Shown: positions 26,312 through 36,871, numbered from the stretch's first letter. The stretch is 45,256 nucleotides of DNA from Kocuria atrinae C3-8 (GCF_000286355.1 NZ_AJXN01000054.1:1-45256); one strand, 5' to 3'. A program made the numbers and translations. The notes: generated from the letters alone by a model not told the origin.

Positions 26312-26647
26312 ATGGACAACGTGAACAATCTGCCGTCCGCGTCCGTTGAGGACATTCCCCAGGGCGCACCCGTCCTGGACGTCCGCGAGCAGGACGAATG
26401 GGATGCCGGCCACATCGACGGCGCTCAGCACCTGCCGCTGTCCCAGCTGGCCGAGCGCACCGGCGAGGTTCCGGTGGATGAAGATGTCTACGTCATCTGC
26501 CGATCCGGCGGCCGCTCGCTGAAGGCCACCGCCTACCTCGCGCAGTACGGGTTCGATCCCGTGAACGTGCTGGGTGGCATGGGCGCGTGGGCGGATGCCG
26601 ACAAGCCCCTGGTTTCCGAAAACGGCGAAACTCCCCGCGTCCTGTGA
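26312..26647 (+). CDS. Rhodanese-domain protein
   Basis: This 111-residue single-domain rhodanese has the catalytic Cys in VICRSGGRS (about residue 69), the DVREQDEWDAGHIDGA entry motif and VLGGMGAW near the end. GGAGGAACC directly precedes the ATG at 26312, which is chosen over an upstream in-frame start inside the permease gene. Its stop overlaps the pheA start (GTGA), implying translational coupling. It probably handles sulfane sulfur in the cytoplasm. A functional link to pheA is not known. Confidence 0.9.
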   Translation: MDNVNNLPSASVEDIPQGAPVLDVREQDEWDAGHIDGAQHLPLSQLAERTGEVPVDEDVYVICRSGGRSLKATAYLAQYGFDPVNVLGGMGAWADADKPLVSENGETPRVL

Positions 26648-27648
26648 ACGCGGCAGTTTCCGGCGTGGCCTCGGGTCCCTCTGCGGACGCGGGGCCACGC
26701 CCGCGTCGGATCGCTTTTCTGGGCCCGGAGGGCACCTTCACCGAGGCCGCTCTCATGCAGGTCCCCGGAGCCCGCGAATCCGAGCGGATTCCCATGGCTT
26801 CCGTTCCGTCAGCGCTCGCGGCCGTTCGTGAGGGTGCCGTGGATGCCGCGGTGGTCCCCATTGAGAACTCGGTCGAGGGTGGCGTGACGGCAACGCTGGA
26901 CGACGTCGCCTCGGGCGCCGAGCTGCGCATCCTCCAGGAGATCCTGGTCCCGATTCAGTTCACCCTGGTGGCACCGGGGGAGTTGGCGTTGGATCAGATC
27001 CGCTCCATCTCCACGCACAGCCACGCCTGGGCACAGATTCGAGGTTGGGTCGAACAGAATATTCCAGGTGTGGAATATGTCCCGGCCCCGTCCACCGCTG
27101 CCTCAGCCGTGGCGTTTCTCGATGGCCACGGGGGCACCATCTCGGACGGGGTTCCCTACGACGCGGGCGTGTGTTCGCCCGTCGTCGTCGACCGACACCC
27201 GGAGCTCACCGTTGTCGCCGAGAACATCGGCGACAACAAGAACGCCGTCACGCGTTTCATCCTGGTGGCCAGGCCGGACGCAACCATGCCCCCGCCCACC
27301 GGCGCGGACAAGACCTCCGTGGTGATTCCGCTGTGGCAAGATCGTGCCGGCGCGCTCATGGAAATCCTTGAGCAGTTCGCCACTCGCGGGGTGAACCTGT
27401 CCCGCATTGAATCCCGGCCCACCGGAAGCCACCTGGGTGACTACTTCTTCAGTGTGGATGTCGATGGCCACATCCAGGACGACCGCGTGGCAGATGCGCT
27501 GATGGGCGTTCGGCGCATGTGTCCGCGCACCCGATTCCTGGGTTCCTACCCGCGAGCAGATCAGCGAGTCATCGAGGTTGCCAAGCAGCACTCGGATGCC
27601 GCATTTATTCAGGCCCGATCTTGGGTCGATCATTTGAGAGGACAATAG
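26644..27648 (+). CDS. pheA: Prephenate dehydratase
   Basis: This enzyme converts prephenate to phenylpyruvate in phenylalanine synthesis. The periplasmic-binding-like catalytic domain has IAFLGPEGTFTEAAL (about 21-35), VVPIENSVEGGV and the diagnostic TRF in NAVTRFILVA. A C-terminal ACT domain carries the feedback-inhibition ESRPT motif (LSRIESRPTGSHLGDY). The GTG at 26644 overlaps the rhodanese stop as GTGA, and no better start exists. It is 334 residues and intact, lying four bases upstream of the GntP-type transporter gene. Phenylalanine feedback inhibition is expected from the ACT motif. Confidence 0.93.
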   Translation: MNAAVSGVASGPSADAGPRPRRIAFLGPEGTFTEAALMQVPGARESERIPMASVPSALAAVREGAVDAAVVPIENSVEGGVTATLDDVASGAELRILQEILVPIQFTLVAPGELALDQIRSISTHSHAWAQIRGWVEQNIPGVEYVPAPSTAASAVAFLDGHGGTISDGVPYDAGVCSPVVVDRHPELTVVAENIGDNKNAVTRFILVARPDATMPPPTGADKTSVVIPLWQDRAGALMEILEQFATRGVNLSRIESRPTGSHLGDYFFSVDVDGHIQDDRVADALMGVRRMCPRTRFLGSYPRADQRVIEVAKQHSDAAFIQARSWVDHLRGQ

Positions 27649-27652
27649 CCCC

Positions 27653-29047
27653 ATGGAAATCGAAGGCTGGAGTCAAACCCTCACAGCGGGCCCCCTGCTG
27701 TTGATTGCAGCCGCGGCCATCGCCGTGTTGCTGGTGCTCATCATCAAGTTCCGCGTCCACGCGTTTCTTGCACTCATCATTATTTCCGCACTGACCGCTT
27801 TCGCCACCGGGATCCCTACCGGTGAGGTGGTCCCCGTACTGCTCAGCGGCTTCGGTAACACCCTGGCCAGCGTGGCCCTGCTGGTGGGCCTGGGCGCCAT
27901 GCTCGGTCGTCTGCTGGAAACCTCCGGTGGCGCACAGGTGCTCGCGGACAAACTCATCGGTGTCTTCGGAGAGAAGCGGGCCCCGCTTGCACTGGGTGTC
28001 GCGTCGCTGCTGTTCGGCTTCCCGATCTTCTTCGACGCCGGCCTGGTCGTCATGCTCCCGGTCGTCTTCTCGGTGGCTCGCCGCCTGGGCGGAAGTGTGT
28101 TGACCTATGCGCTTCCGGCCGTGGGTGCGTTCTCCGTGATGCACGTGTTCGTGCCGCCGCACCCGGGCCCGGTGACTGCCGCAACGTTTTTCGACGCGAA
28201 CGTCGGCTACATCATCCTGGTGGGCCTCGTCTGCGCCATCCCGGCCTGGTACCTCTCGTCCTACCTGTTCGGCAAGATCGCGGGCCGCAAGATCAACCTG
28301 CCCGTGCCCACCATTCTGGGCGAGGCCGAGAACGTGAAGAACCCGCCGTCGGTCGGCCTGGTCATCATGCTCCTGCTGTTGCCCATGCTGCTGATCTTCC
28401 TCAACACGGGCCTGGGCACGCTGGCTGAGTCCGGCGCGGTGAGCGAAGATACCGCTGGCCAGGGCTGGTTCGAGTTGCTGCGCGCGATTGGCGAGACTCC
28501 CATTGCCCTGACCATCACCTTGATCATTGCCGCGCTGACCATCGGCAAGGTCCGTGGCATGAGTGGCTCGGCCATCGAGAAGACCTTTGAATCGGCACTC
28601 GGCCCGGTCTGCTCGGTCATTCTGATCACCGGCGCCGGCGGCATGTTCGGCGGTGTGCTGCGTACCTCGGGTATCGGCGACGCCATGGAGAACGTACTCT
28701 CGGACCTCGGTATCCCCGTGATCCTGGCAGGCTTCATCATTGCCGCCGTGATGCGCGTGGCCCAAGGTTCGGCCACCGTTGCGCTGACCACCGCAGCCGG
28801 TCTGGTCGCACCCGCCGTGCTCGCCGGGGACTACAACGCAATGCAGTTGGCCGCCATGGTGGTGGCGGTGGCTGCCGGTTCCGTGGTGCTGTCCCACGTG
28901 AACGACTCCGGCTTCTGGCTGGTCGGTCGTTTCCTGGAAATGGACGTGAAGACCACGTTCAAGACCTGGACCGTTCTGGAAACCATCATTGGTGTGGTGG
29001 GCTTCGCGATTGCCGCGGCCATCTTCGGCCTGGCCGGGGCAGCCTAA
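27653..29047 (+). CDS. GntP-family gluconate:H+ symporter
   Basis: This intact 464-residue membrane protein of the GntP family takes up gluconate and related sugar acids with protons. It has about twelve to fourteen hydrophobic segments. Family marks include the N-terminal LLIAAAAIAVLLVLIIKFR, LLFGFPIFFDAGLVVMLPV, HVFVPPHPGPVTAA and the C-terminal VLSHVNDSGFWLVGRF. No gluconate kinase or GntR repressor is adjacent. It lies four bases after pheA, so it is presumably co-transcribed despite having no pathway link. Substrate may be gluconate or another aldonate. Confidence 0.9.
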   Translation: MEIEGWSQTLTAGPLLLIAAAAIAVLLVLIIKFRVHAFLALIIISALTAFATGIPTGEVVPVLLSGFGNTLASVALLVGLGAMLGRLLETSGGAQVLADKLIGVFGEKRAPLALGVASLLFGFPIFFDAGLVVMLPVVFSVARRLGGSVLTYALPAVGAFSVMHVFVPPHPGPVTAATFFDANVGYIILVGLVCAIPAWYLSSYLFGKIAGRKINLPVPTILGEAENVKNPPSVGLVIMLLLLPMLLIFLNTGLGTLAESGAVSEDTAGQGWFELLRAIGETPIALTITLIIAALTIGKVRGMSGSAIEKTFESALGPVCSVILITGAGGMFGGVLRTSGIGDAMENVLSDLGIPVILAGFIIAAVMRVAQGSATVALTTAAGLVAPAVLAGDYNAMQLAAMVVAVAAGSVVLSHVNDSGFWLVGRFLEMDVKTTFKTWTVLETIIGVVGFAIAAAIFGLAGAA

Positions 29048-29067
29048 CCGCCGCATTCACAGACGAC

Positions 29068-29134
29068 GACGCCGCCGCGTCCCGTTCTCTTCCGGCCCCG
29101 GGTCGGGTGAAAGAAGTGGGGATGCGGCGGCGTC
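29068..29134. terminator. Long terminator hairpin between gntP-like and lipid kinase genes
   Basis: GACGCCGCCGCGTCCC (29068-29083) pairs with GGGGATGCGGCGGCGTC (29118-29134) with one wobble and one bulge. The interior can pair further (TTCTCTTCCGGCCC with GGGTCGGGTGAAAGAA). It serves convergent genes and belongs to the recurrent GACGACGCCGC family. Confidence 0.8.
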
Positions 29135-29252
29135 GCTGTTGGTGCGTACTTCTGGTCGACGGTGCGACCCTGGTTTGCCGCGGACCGCAACGTGACCGAC
29201 GGTGCGACCACGGATTGGCGATTCCTTGGCTCGACCGTCGATCAGAGGGCGT

Positions 29253-30244
29253 TCAGATCTTGTCCGGATCCGCGGCGTCGATGACCGGGGCCTCGGGCTC
29301 ATCCAAGTCGGCCATGGAGGGCGCCACGCGCACACGCAGCGAGCCGGGAAACACCTCGGACTCGAAGGCCTTGATTTTGCCCAGGGAATCGCCGTCGATC
29401 TCGGACTCGGTGGCGTCCCAGAATTCCACACGCACGTGCTTGCCGCGGTGGAAGTCGATCACGGGCAGGTCGTGGGTGTGGCGGAAGAGCACCTTGGCGG
29501 CCATGCGGGCCCAGCCGAGCATGCTGCGGGGGCTCATGACCACGAGGTCCAGAACGCCGTCGTCCAATTTGGCGTCCGGAACCAGGACCATGCCGCCGGT
29601 GAGTTCGCCGCAGTTGCAGACCATCACGGAGCGGGCGCGGGCTGATTCCCATTCGCCGCCGTCCACCTGGAAACGGGCCCAACCGGGGCGGTTGAACAGG
29701 TGGCGCGCGCCGGCCTCGCCGTAAGCGACCCAGCCGACCATGTCCTTGAGGTCGTCCTTGGTGTCCGCCATGATTTGAGCGTCGAAACCGCCACCGCCCA
29801 TGACCAGGAAGCGGTTCTCGTCCAGCGTGCCGTCTTCCCGCTCCACGTTGAAGGAGACCGTGTCGATGGACTTCTCGGAACCGAACAGGGCCACGTCCAC
29901 GCAGTGGCGCGGGTCGGCCAGATTCGACCGAGGTTTCGGGCCAAGAGGTTGCCGGTGCCCAGGGGGACGAGCCCGAGAGGGGTTCCGGTTCCGGCGAGCG
30001 TCTCGGCAACGGCGCGCACGGTGCCGTCCCCGCCGGCCGCAAGCACTACGTCAGCGTCATCTTCCAGGGCACGCCGGGCCATGGAGTATCCGGGGTCATC
30101 TTCTTCGGTCAGGTAGAACTCGGGATCGGACCAGCCACCCTTGCGGCATGCCAGGATCACGGCATCGCGGGCTTCATCGGCTTGGAGCTTGATCGGGTTG
30201 AGGACCACAGCGACTCGCTGCGGAACCAGAGAATTGGTGCGCAC
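29253..30244 (-). CDS. Diacylglycerol/lipid kinase family protein (frameshifted)
   Basis: This soluble kinase of the DagK/YegS fold phosphorylates diacylglycerol or a related lipid using ATP. The catalytic GGDGT motif is clear ([22 protein letters not shown], then [13 protein letters not shown]). The second domain has [13 protein letters not shown] and [12 protein letters not shown]. The frame changes near 29923, in CGAATCTGG, where one base (perhaps A) is missing, restoring [16 protein letters not shown]. Restored length is about 330 residues. The GTG at 30244 has GAAAGG upstream. It is divergent from serS. Confidence 0.87.
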
Positions 30245-30371
30245 GGCAGCCTTTCTCGGTAGGGAGAACTGTCACCTGCTTATTAGTTATAGTCTACGGT
30301 CGCCAACTTGGTGCGAGCCGCGTGCGGCAGTGGGTTCCGCGTCACGCCGCGGCGTTCGCTACCCTGGAACG
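30245..30371. promoter_or_regulatory. Divergent promoter region between the lipid kinase and serS
   Basis: An AT-rich patch (30281-30293) contains TATAGT (30288-30293), a possible serS -10. The same patch reads TATAACTAAT on the minus strand, a possible -10 for the lipid kinase. No good -35 boxes are visible. No T-box-like leader is seen, and the space is too small for one. Confidence 0.35.
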
Positions 30372-31675
<1,304 letters not shown>

Positions 31676-31747
31676 TGCACCGGGGAGTTCATGCGCCGGT
31701 AACCGTGTGGTCTGCGTCGTGTCACCGACAGCTGGTGGTGTGACACC

Positions 31748-32668
31748 ATGACTGTTATGACTGAAACACAGGCTGGCATCGATGACCGGCAGCAAGAACA
31801 ACTGAAATCAGCGGCGGACACGCTTCCCCCCACCAAGGTTCAGCCCGTTCGCACGGGCTCGTGGACCAAGGAGGAGGGCGTCAAGTACCTCGTGGCCCTG
31901 GATGTCGACGGCACCCTGGTCGACCACGACGGCAAAATGTCTCGCGCCGTGAAAGACACCGCCCGCGCGGTGGTCGCAGCGGGTCACCACGTGGTGATCT
32001 CGACCGGCCGCTCCATGGGCGCAACCCTTCCCGTGATCCGCCAGGTACACATGGAGTCCGGCTTTGCCGTGTGCTCCAACGGCGGCATCACTCTGCGACT
32101 GGACCCCGAGCTGGAGGACCACTACGAAGTGGTGGACCGCGTCAGCTTTGACCCGTCGTCCGCTCTGGAAGCACTGGCGGACAAACTGCCCGCCGCCAAA
32201 TTCGCCCTCGAAACCGCGGACGGCACGTTCTACTCGACCGAACGGTTCCAGGATTCGTCCTTCGGGATCGAAGCGATCGGCGTGGACCTCAAGACCCTGT
32301 CCGAGACTCCCGCGGTTCGCCTGGTGGTTTACAGCGCCAACGACACCCCGGAAGAGTTCGCCAAGGTCATTGACGAGGCCGGACTGCACGGAGTGACCTA
32401 CTCCGTGGGCTGGTCCTCGTGGCTGGACGTGGCGGCCAACGGCGTGTCCAAGGCGAGCGCGCTGGAGCAGATCCGGCGCCAGCTGGGCGTGGACCCGGCC
32501 CACACGATTGCGATGGGCGACGGCCGCAACGACATCGAGATGCTCGACTGGGCAGCTCGTGGTATTGCCATGGGTCAGGCTCCGGGCGAAGTGGCCGAGG
32601 TGTGCCACGAGGTGACCACCACGGTCTACGAGGACGGCGCCGCACGCATCCTGCAGACGCTGCTCTAG
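31748..32668 (+). CDS. Cof-type HAD-IIB hydrolase
   Basis: This intact 306-residue phosphatase is of the HAD superfamily, Cof/YbiV class. Motif I is DVDGTLVDHDG (Asp nucleophile, about residue 52), motif II is ISTGRS, the motif III Lys lies in GVSKASALEQI, and motif IV is GDGRNDIEMLDWA. About 45 extra residues precede the core, so a later start is possible, though no better ribosome-binding site is seen. Typical substrates are sugar phosphates or FMN. It follows serS by 72 bases, an order often seen in Micrococcales. Confidence 0.88.
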   Translation: MTVMTETQAGIDDRQQEQLKSAADTLPPTKVQPVRTGSWTKEEGVKYLVALDVDGTLVDHDGKMSRAVKDTARAVVAAGHHVVISTGRSMGATLPVIRQVHMESGFAVCSNGGITLRLDPELEDHYEVVDRVSFDPSSALEALADKLPAAKFALETADGTFYSTERFQDSSFGIEAIGVDLKTLSETPAVRLVVYSANDTPEEFAKVIDEAGLHGVTYSVGWSSWLDVAANGVSKASALEQIRRQLGVDPAHTIAMGDGRNDIEMLDWAARGIAMGQAPGEVAEVCHEVTTTVYEDGAARILQTLL

Positions 32669-32738
32669 ATTCGGACACCGCGCCGGGTCGCCGCGCTCAA
32701 CCGCGTGAAACCCTTGTGCGAACTGCGATACTGAGAAC

Positions 32739-33359
32739 GTGTTTGTGATGACATTGACTCGGCGCGTGGAGGACAGCTCCCGGCCCAGTACCGACATGGA
32801 CCGTGAACTCACGCGCGAGTTGAGTGATCTGAACACCAGCGCACCTTTCCAGCCCACCGGACCCGGTGAGGTCCGCGGGCTGACCGAGGACCCGGAGGCG
32901 GCAGTCAGCGCGACCATGATCGCCCTGCGCGAGGACCGTTATGCGGTGGCCATCGGAGTGGGCGAAGTGTTCCTGACTCGAGTGACCGATCCCGAAGGCC
33001 GTTTGGCGGTTGCCGCGGACGGCGCAGGCATGCTCTACGGGCATGAGGCCGCCGCAACCCAGCGTCTGGGTGAACGGGTGGCCGTGCGCGTGTGCGCGGC
33101 AGATCAACAATCCGCGGCCGAGGCACAGGCCGTGCTCAAACTCGTGGGCCGCGTCGTCAGCGTGCGCAGTGACGCCGAATGGCGCGTGGTCGATCTCCTG
33201 ACGCCCGGAGCGAGGGGTCAGCAGAAAGACGTTGCCGCTCAGCTGGGGATCACTCCGCAGGCGGTCTCCAAAGCCGTGGTGCGCTCACTGTGGCACGAGG
33301 AATGGGACGCCCGCCCCGCGGCTGCCACGTTGCTTCAACGCTGCGCGGAGCAGTTCTAG
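32739..33359 (+). CDS. Helix-turn-helix protein (MarR/SatD-like), function unknown
   Basis: This is a 206-residue protein with a C-terminal helix-turn-helix (QKDVAAQLGITPQAVSKAVVRS, about 165-186) and an N-terminal part rich in Ala and Val that may be a ligand or dimer domain. It resembles SatD-type regulators only loosely. GATACT at 32727-32732 could be a -10 giving a leaderless message from the GTG at 32739. The ATG at 32748 is an alternative. It is convergent with the unknown gene at 33364, with four bases between the stops and no room for a terminator. Confidence 0.7.
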   Translation: MFVMTLTRRVEDSSRPSTDMDRELTRELSDLNTSAPFQPTGPGEVRGLTEDPEAAVSATMIALREDRYAVAIGVGEVFLTRVTDPEGRLAVAADGAGMLYGHEAAATQRLGERVAVRVCAADQQSAAEAQAVLKLVGRVVSVRSDAEWRVVDLLTPGARGQQKDVAAQLGITPQAVSKAVVRSLWHEEWDARPAAATLLQRCAEQF

Positions 33360-33363
33360 AGGG

Positions 33364-34232
33364 TCACCACCACACGTCCACGGAAAACCCGCGCTCGGTG
33401 AGCGCGTATTCGAGTTCCGGGGCGCACTCCATGGGCAGCCGGAGCGATCCCAGGACATCGCGCGGGTCGAAGTAGCCGGTCAACCAGGTGAAGGCCGAAT
33501 GAGTGCTGCTCAGCTGCTCGCACAGTTTGACACGTGGTCCAGGCGCTCCGGAGTGCTCAGCACCCAGAACGACTCCACATCCGTGAGCTGGAACAGACCC
33601 ACCCACGAATATTGCTCACCGTCCTCGGACGTTTCACCCCGCTCTCGATCGGCCGCAGCCAGTTGCGGAGCCTGCTCTGACGGGTCCTCTTCCTTGCTGG
33701 CATCGGAGTCTTTGGACGACGTGGGCATCCAGACCCAGCCCCCCGGCGCGGCGGGTCCCAGGGCAGGGGCTAGCGGATCCAGTTCCCACCGCGGTGCGCC
33801 GATGAGCCATTCGGGGGCACTGGGCGGGTACAACGGGCTGTCCGCGGGGGAGGGCCATTGCTCGGACCACGTGGCCCAGCTCCCGGCGTTGATGCGATCC
33901 CAGAAATCCTGCGCAGAGAGTTGCACGGACAGCTCGGTCACGCTGGTGTGGGAACGGAGCCAGGCCGAGGGTGCATCGAGGATCGGATCCTGCAGGGATT
34001 CGTTGGTGTACGGGCGGGACACGATGTCCGTGTGAACGGCCGGCGAGATGTGTGGATCGACTCCCGCTGCGGCCAGTAATTTTTGTGCGGCCGTGACCAA
34101 CCGGTCGGTCCCCAGGAGTTGCGTGGAGGCACTGCCGTGGAACACATACACGCGCTCATAGGGCGCAGGTTGTGAGCCAAGCACGGAGATCACCTCGAAC
34201 GGGTGGGGAAGATCGGACGGACGGAGCGCCAC
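33364..34232 (-). CDS. Uncharacterised protein with acidic linker (frameshifted)
   Basis: I do not recognise this family. Restored length is about 289 residues. The N-terminal two thirds is globular (VYVFHGSASTQLLGTDRLV near 28-46, then a Trp-rich segment SWATWSEQWP). An acidic, charged linker follows (about 175-210), then a C-terminal part ending CAPELEYALTERGFSVDVWW. The frame changes near 33531 (TTTGACACG should be TTTGACCACG on the + strand). The GTG at 34232 has no strong ribosome-binding site. No membrane segment or signal peptide is seen. Coding bias and an open frame after one repair make it a real gene. Confidence 0.7.
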
Positions 34233-34640
34233 CGCAAAGATTCTGCGGGGTGTTCAGAACCATCCCACCACAACCCACCGACACGCATAGGCCGCCTGGG
34301 ACTCCCACCAAAAGGTGTCGGCCGGTGAATATGGGGGATATTCACCGGCCGACTCCCGCGCTCGGTGTACGCCTCGAGCGGGATCAATCCGAGCGCCAAA
34401 AGTTTCGACAAGTTGGGGGAACCATCGGAACTCGCGAGAGTTTCAGATCTGCGGCGCTCGGGTACTCGAATCCGGGAGGGATTCGGGGGAAATTCTCCCG
34501 GTTCGTCACCGGTATTACCGGTTGGTAAGAAATTTAGCGTACGGAAGGCGTAGTAAAAAGAGCTTTTCTATGAAAGTTTTTCGAAACCATCGACTGGACC
34601 CATGGAACCGCAGGTCAGGCGCACTATATGGCCGGAAAAT
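34233..34640. other. Non-coding, AT-richer region with clustered dyads
   Basis: There is no credible gene. It holds a perfect 16-bp inverted repeat (34317-34353), GGAT-CA-ATCC (34381-34390), AACTC-GCGA-GAGTT (34429-34442), CGAATCC-GGGAG-GGATTCG (34467-34485) and ACCGGTA-T-TACCGGT (34508-34522). An AT-rich stretch follows around 34530-34585. It lies downstream of ppa and upstream of the unknown gene on the minus strand. Confidence 0.55.
34317..34353. repeat. Perfect 16-bp inverted repeat
   Basis: GTCGGCCGGTGAATAT (34317-34332) and ATATTCACCGGCCGAC (34338-34353) flank a GGGGG loop. It could be a hairpin in the leader of the unknown gene (85-121 bases from its start) or an operator. No T-run follows on either strand. 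Confidence 0.7.
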
Positions 34641-34677
34641 ACGGGACCCCGCGGCACGAGAACTGCCGCGGCCCCGT
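34641..34677 (-). terminator. ppa terminator
   Basis: ACGGG and CCGCGGCA (34641-34656) pair with TGCCGCGG and CCCGT (34664-34677) around a small interior loop. On the minus strand the stem is followed by ATTTTCC. It begins 19 bases past the ppa stop. Confidence 0.7.
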
Positions 34678-34695
34678 GATGGAGGGTGCTGGAGA

Positions 34696-35209
34696 TCAGT
34701 CGTCCTGCTCGGCCTCGGCCGCAGATTCGTACTGGGACTTCTGGAAGCGTTCCTGAGCCTCGATGATCAGGCGCTCGGCGGTCTCCTTGCCTTCCCAGCC
34801 TTCGCCCTTGACCCACTTGTTGGGCTCCAGGTCCTTGTAGCGCTCGAAGAAGTGCTGGATCTCCTTCTGCTTGAACTCGTTGACGTCTTCCAGGCCCTGG
34901 ATCTCGTCGTAGCGCTTGTCCACGGAGACGCACAGCACCTTGCGTCGCCGCCGGCCTCGTCGGTCATGTTGAACACGGCGATGGGGCGGGCCTCCACGAT
35001 CACGCCGGGCATGATGTCCACGTCCATGATGATCATGCGTCCAGCGGATCGCCGTCTTCGCCCAGGGTGTCCTCGAAGTAGCCGTAGTGGGTGGGGTACT
35101 GCATGGACGTGAACAGCACACGATCCAGGCGGATGCGACCGGTCTCGTGGTCGATTTCGTACTTGACGCGGGATCCGCGGGGAATCTCGATGGTGACGTC
35201 CAGCTCCAT
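34696..35209 (-). CDS. ppa: Inorganic pyrophosphatase (two frameshifts)
   Basis: This is a family I soluble pyrophosphatase. Visible are the N-terminal [14 protein letters not shown], the active-site [21 protein letters not shown] with its metal-binding Asp cluster, [16 protein letters not shown] across the second break, and the C-terminal [22 protein letters not shown]. One base is missing near 35037 (GATCATGCG should be GATCATGGCG) and near 34942 (CTTGCGTC should be CTTGGCGTC). Restored length is 171 residues, normal for Actinobacteria. An acidic tail (AAEAEQDD) ends it. It is divergent from dacB, as in many relatives. Confidence 0.95.
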
Positions 35210-35382
35210 GGCAGTGCTCCTCGTGTTCGAGTCTTGGTTGGATCGGGGCACGCGATGAGGTCCCCCGAAATCTCGTTGGGTTCCACGATAGCGGCACGTG
35301 CCGCACGGGCGGCAATCAACGACGCCGCTCGGGGCCTGACAATCGGTTCGTTTCAGTCCCGTACATGCGAAAGAATGGCCGC

Positions 35383-36844
35383 ATGAGCAAGCCCAGCACC
35401 CCGCCGCCCCCGCGATCCAAGAGCCCATGGGGCCCGATCGTGGCGGCGTTGCTCATCGCGGCGCTGATTCTCAGCTCACTGTGGGCGATCCCCGCGTTGC
35501 TGGCGGAAGTGGATCAGGGCGAGTCCGGAGAGCCCATGGCCGTGCTGACCGCCCCCGGTGAAGCGGGAGACCTGCCCGGCGTACTGGAGGCGGCGGCGTC
35601 GTCGGCGGAGAGCCCGAGCGGAAACGGCGCAGAGATCCAAGAAATTGTGGATGCGGAACTGGCCGAGGCGCCGGGGGTTTCGAGTGTCACGGTGCTGGAC
35701 GCCGAATCGGGTGAGGTGCGTGCCGAACGTGAGGCGGGAGAGGCGCGGATCCCCGCGTCCAATCAGAAGACGCTGACCGCGCTGACCGTGGCCGAGCACC
35801 TGGACCCGTACGCGCGGCTCGCCACCACGGTCATGACAGGGGAGAATCCCAACCAGATCACGCTCGTTGCCGGTGGGGACACGCTGCTCGCGCCGGGTAA
35901 GGGGGACCCGGACGCCGTGAACGGGCACGCCGGGATCGACGATTTGGCCGAACGGGCCGCGGGTGCGCTGGCGGAGAGCGGCGTCCAGGGCGAGATCGAA
36001 GTGGCTCTGGACACCGATCTGTTCTCGGGGCCGGCGGTGAACCCTGGATGGGCAGGGGAAGACGTCGAGGCGGGCGAAATCACCGCCGTCTCGCCGATCG
36101 CCATGTACTCCCATCGCGTCCCCACCTCTGATGGGCAGGACCCGGGCGCGCGGCGAACGCCCCGAGAATGCGGCGGACGCCGTGGCTGCCGAGTTCCGGG
36201 AACGATTGCAAGGCCACCTGGGGGCGGGAGCCACCGTGAGCGCGGGAGATCACTCCGCACCGGAGCAGGGTGCGGAATTGGCGCGCGTGGAATCCGCACC
36301 CGTCCACGAACAGACGGCGTACATGCTCGAACACTCGGACAACTCGCTCGCGGAAACTTTGGCACGCATCGCGGCTCGAGAAGCGGGGGAGCAGGGCAGC
36401 GTTGCGGGTGTGCAGAACGCCATTCGTGCCACGCTGGAGGCCCACGCGATCGACCTCACCGGTGTGGACATCGTGGACGCCAGCGGCATGGCGCTGTCCA
36501 ACCGTGTGACCACGAGAATGCTGGCTCAGGCCACCCGGGATCTACTGACCGATCCGGAACTGGGGCCCTACGGTCAGGGTCTGCCGCTGGGCGGTGCCAC
36601 CGGAACGCTCACCGACCGTTTCGACGACCCGGACGAACAAGCAGCCAGGGGCTTGACCCGGGCGAAGACCGGCACCCTCAATTCCGTGGTGTCGCTGAGC
36701 GGGTACGTGCAGCAGGCCCAGGGTGAGGTGCTGGTGTACTCGGTGATCTTCAACGACGTGCGCGGGCAGACCGATCCCGCCAAGGACACCGTGACCGCAC
36801 GGTGGCTGCGCTCGCCCAAGGCTGAACGTCAGGCAGTGTGCTGA
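35383..36844 (+). CDS. dacB: D-alanyl-D-alanine carboxypeptidase/endopeptidase, PBP4 type (frameshifted)
   Basis: This class C low-molecular-weight penicillin-binding protein (peptidase S13) trims or cleaves peptidoglycan cross-links outside the membrane. An N-terminal proline-rich tail is followed by a membrane anchor (about 13-36). The catalytic triads are SNQK (SxxK), HSDNSLAE (SxN) and AKTGTLNSV (KTG). The frame changes near 36151 within GGCGCGCGGCG. The shift fits one extra or two missing bases, unlike the other breaks in this window. Restored length is about 487 residues. The ATG at 35383 is preferred over 35365 because it starts the usual short cytoplasmic tail, but neither has a strong ribosome-binding site. 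Confidence 0.88.
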
Positions 36845-36871
36845 TCGGTTGTGTGTGGTTGAGTGGTGGGC

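Noticed and set aside
27605-29056. 483-codon open frame antisense to the GntP-type gene
   Set aside because: Rich in His, Gln, Asp and Gly, as expected opposite a hydrophobic membrane protein.
34380-34500. ydaO-type (c-di-AMP) riboswitch, suggested by GGGGGAACC
   Set aside because: The other conserved blocks (the GAACCCGACAGCTAACC region and the closing CTCG-AGGC) are not present, and no cell-wall hydrolase gene follows.
34315-35112. Plus-strand open frame overlapping ppa
   Set aside because: Most of it is antisense to ppa, it has no domain, and its 5' part is interrupted by dyads in non-coding sequence.
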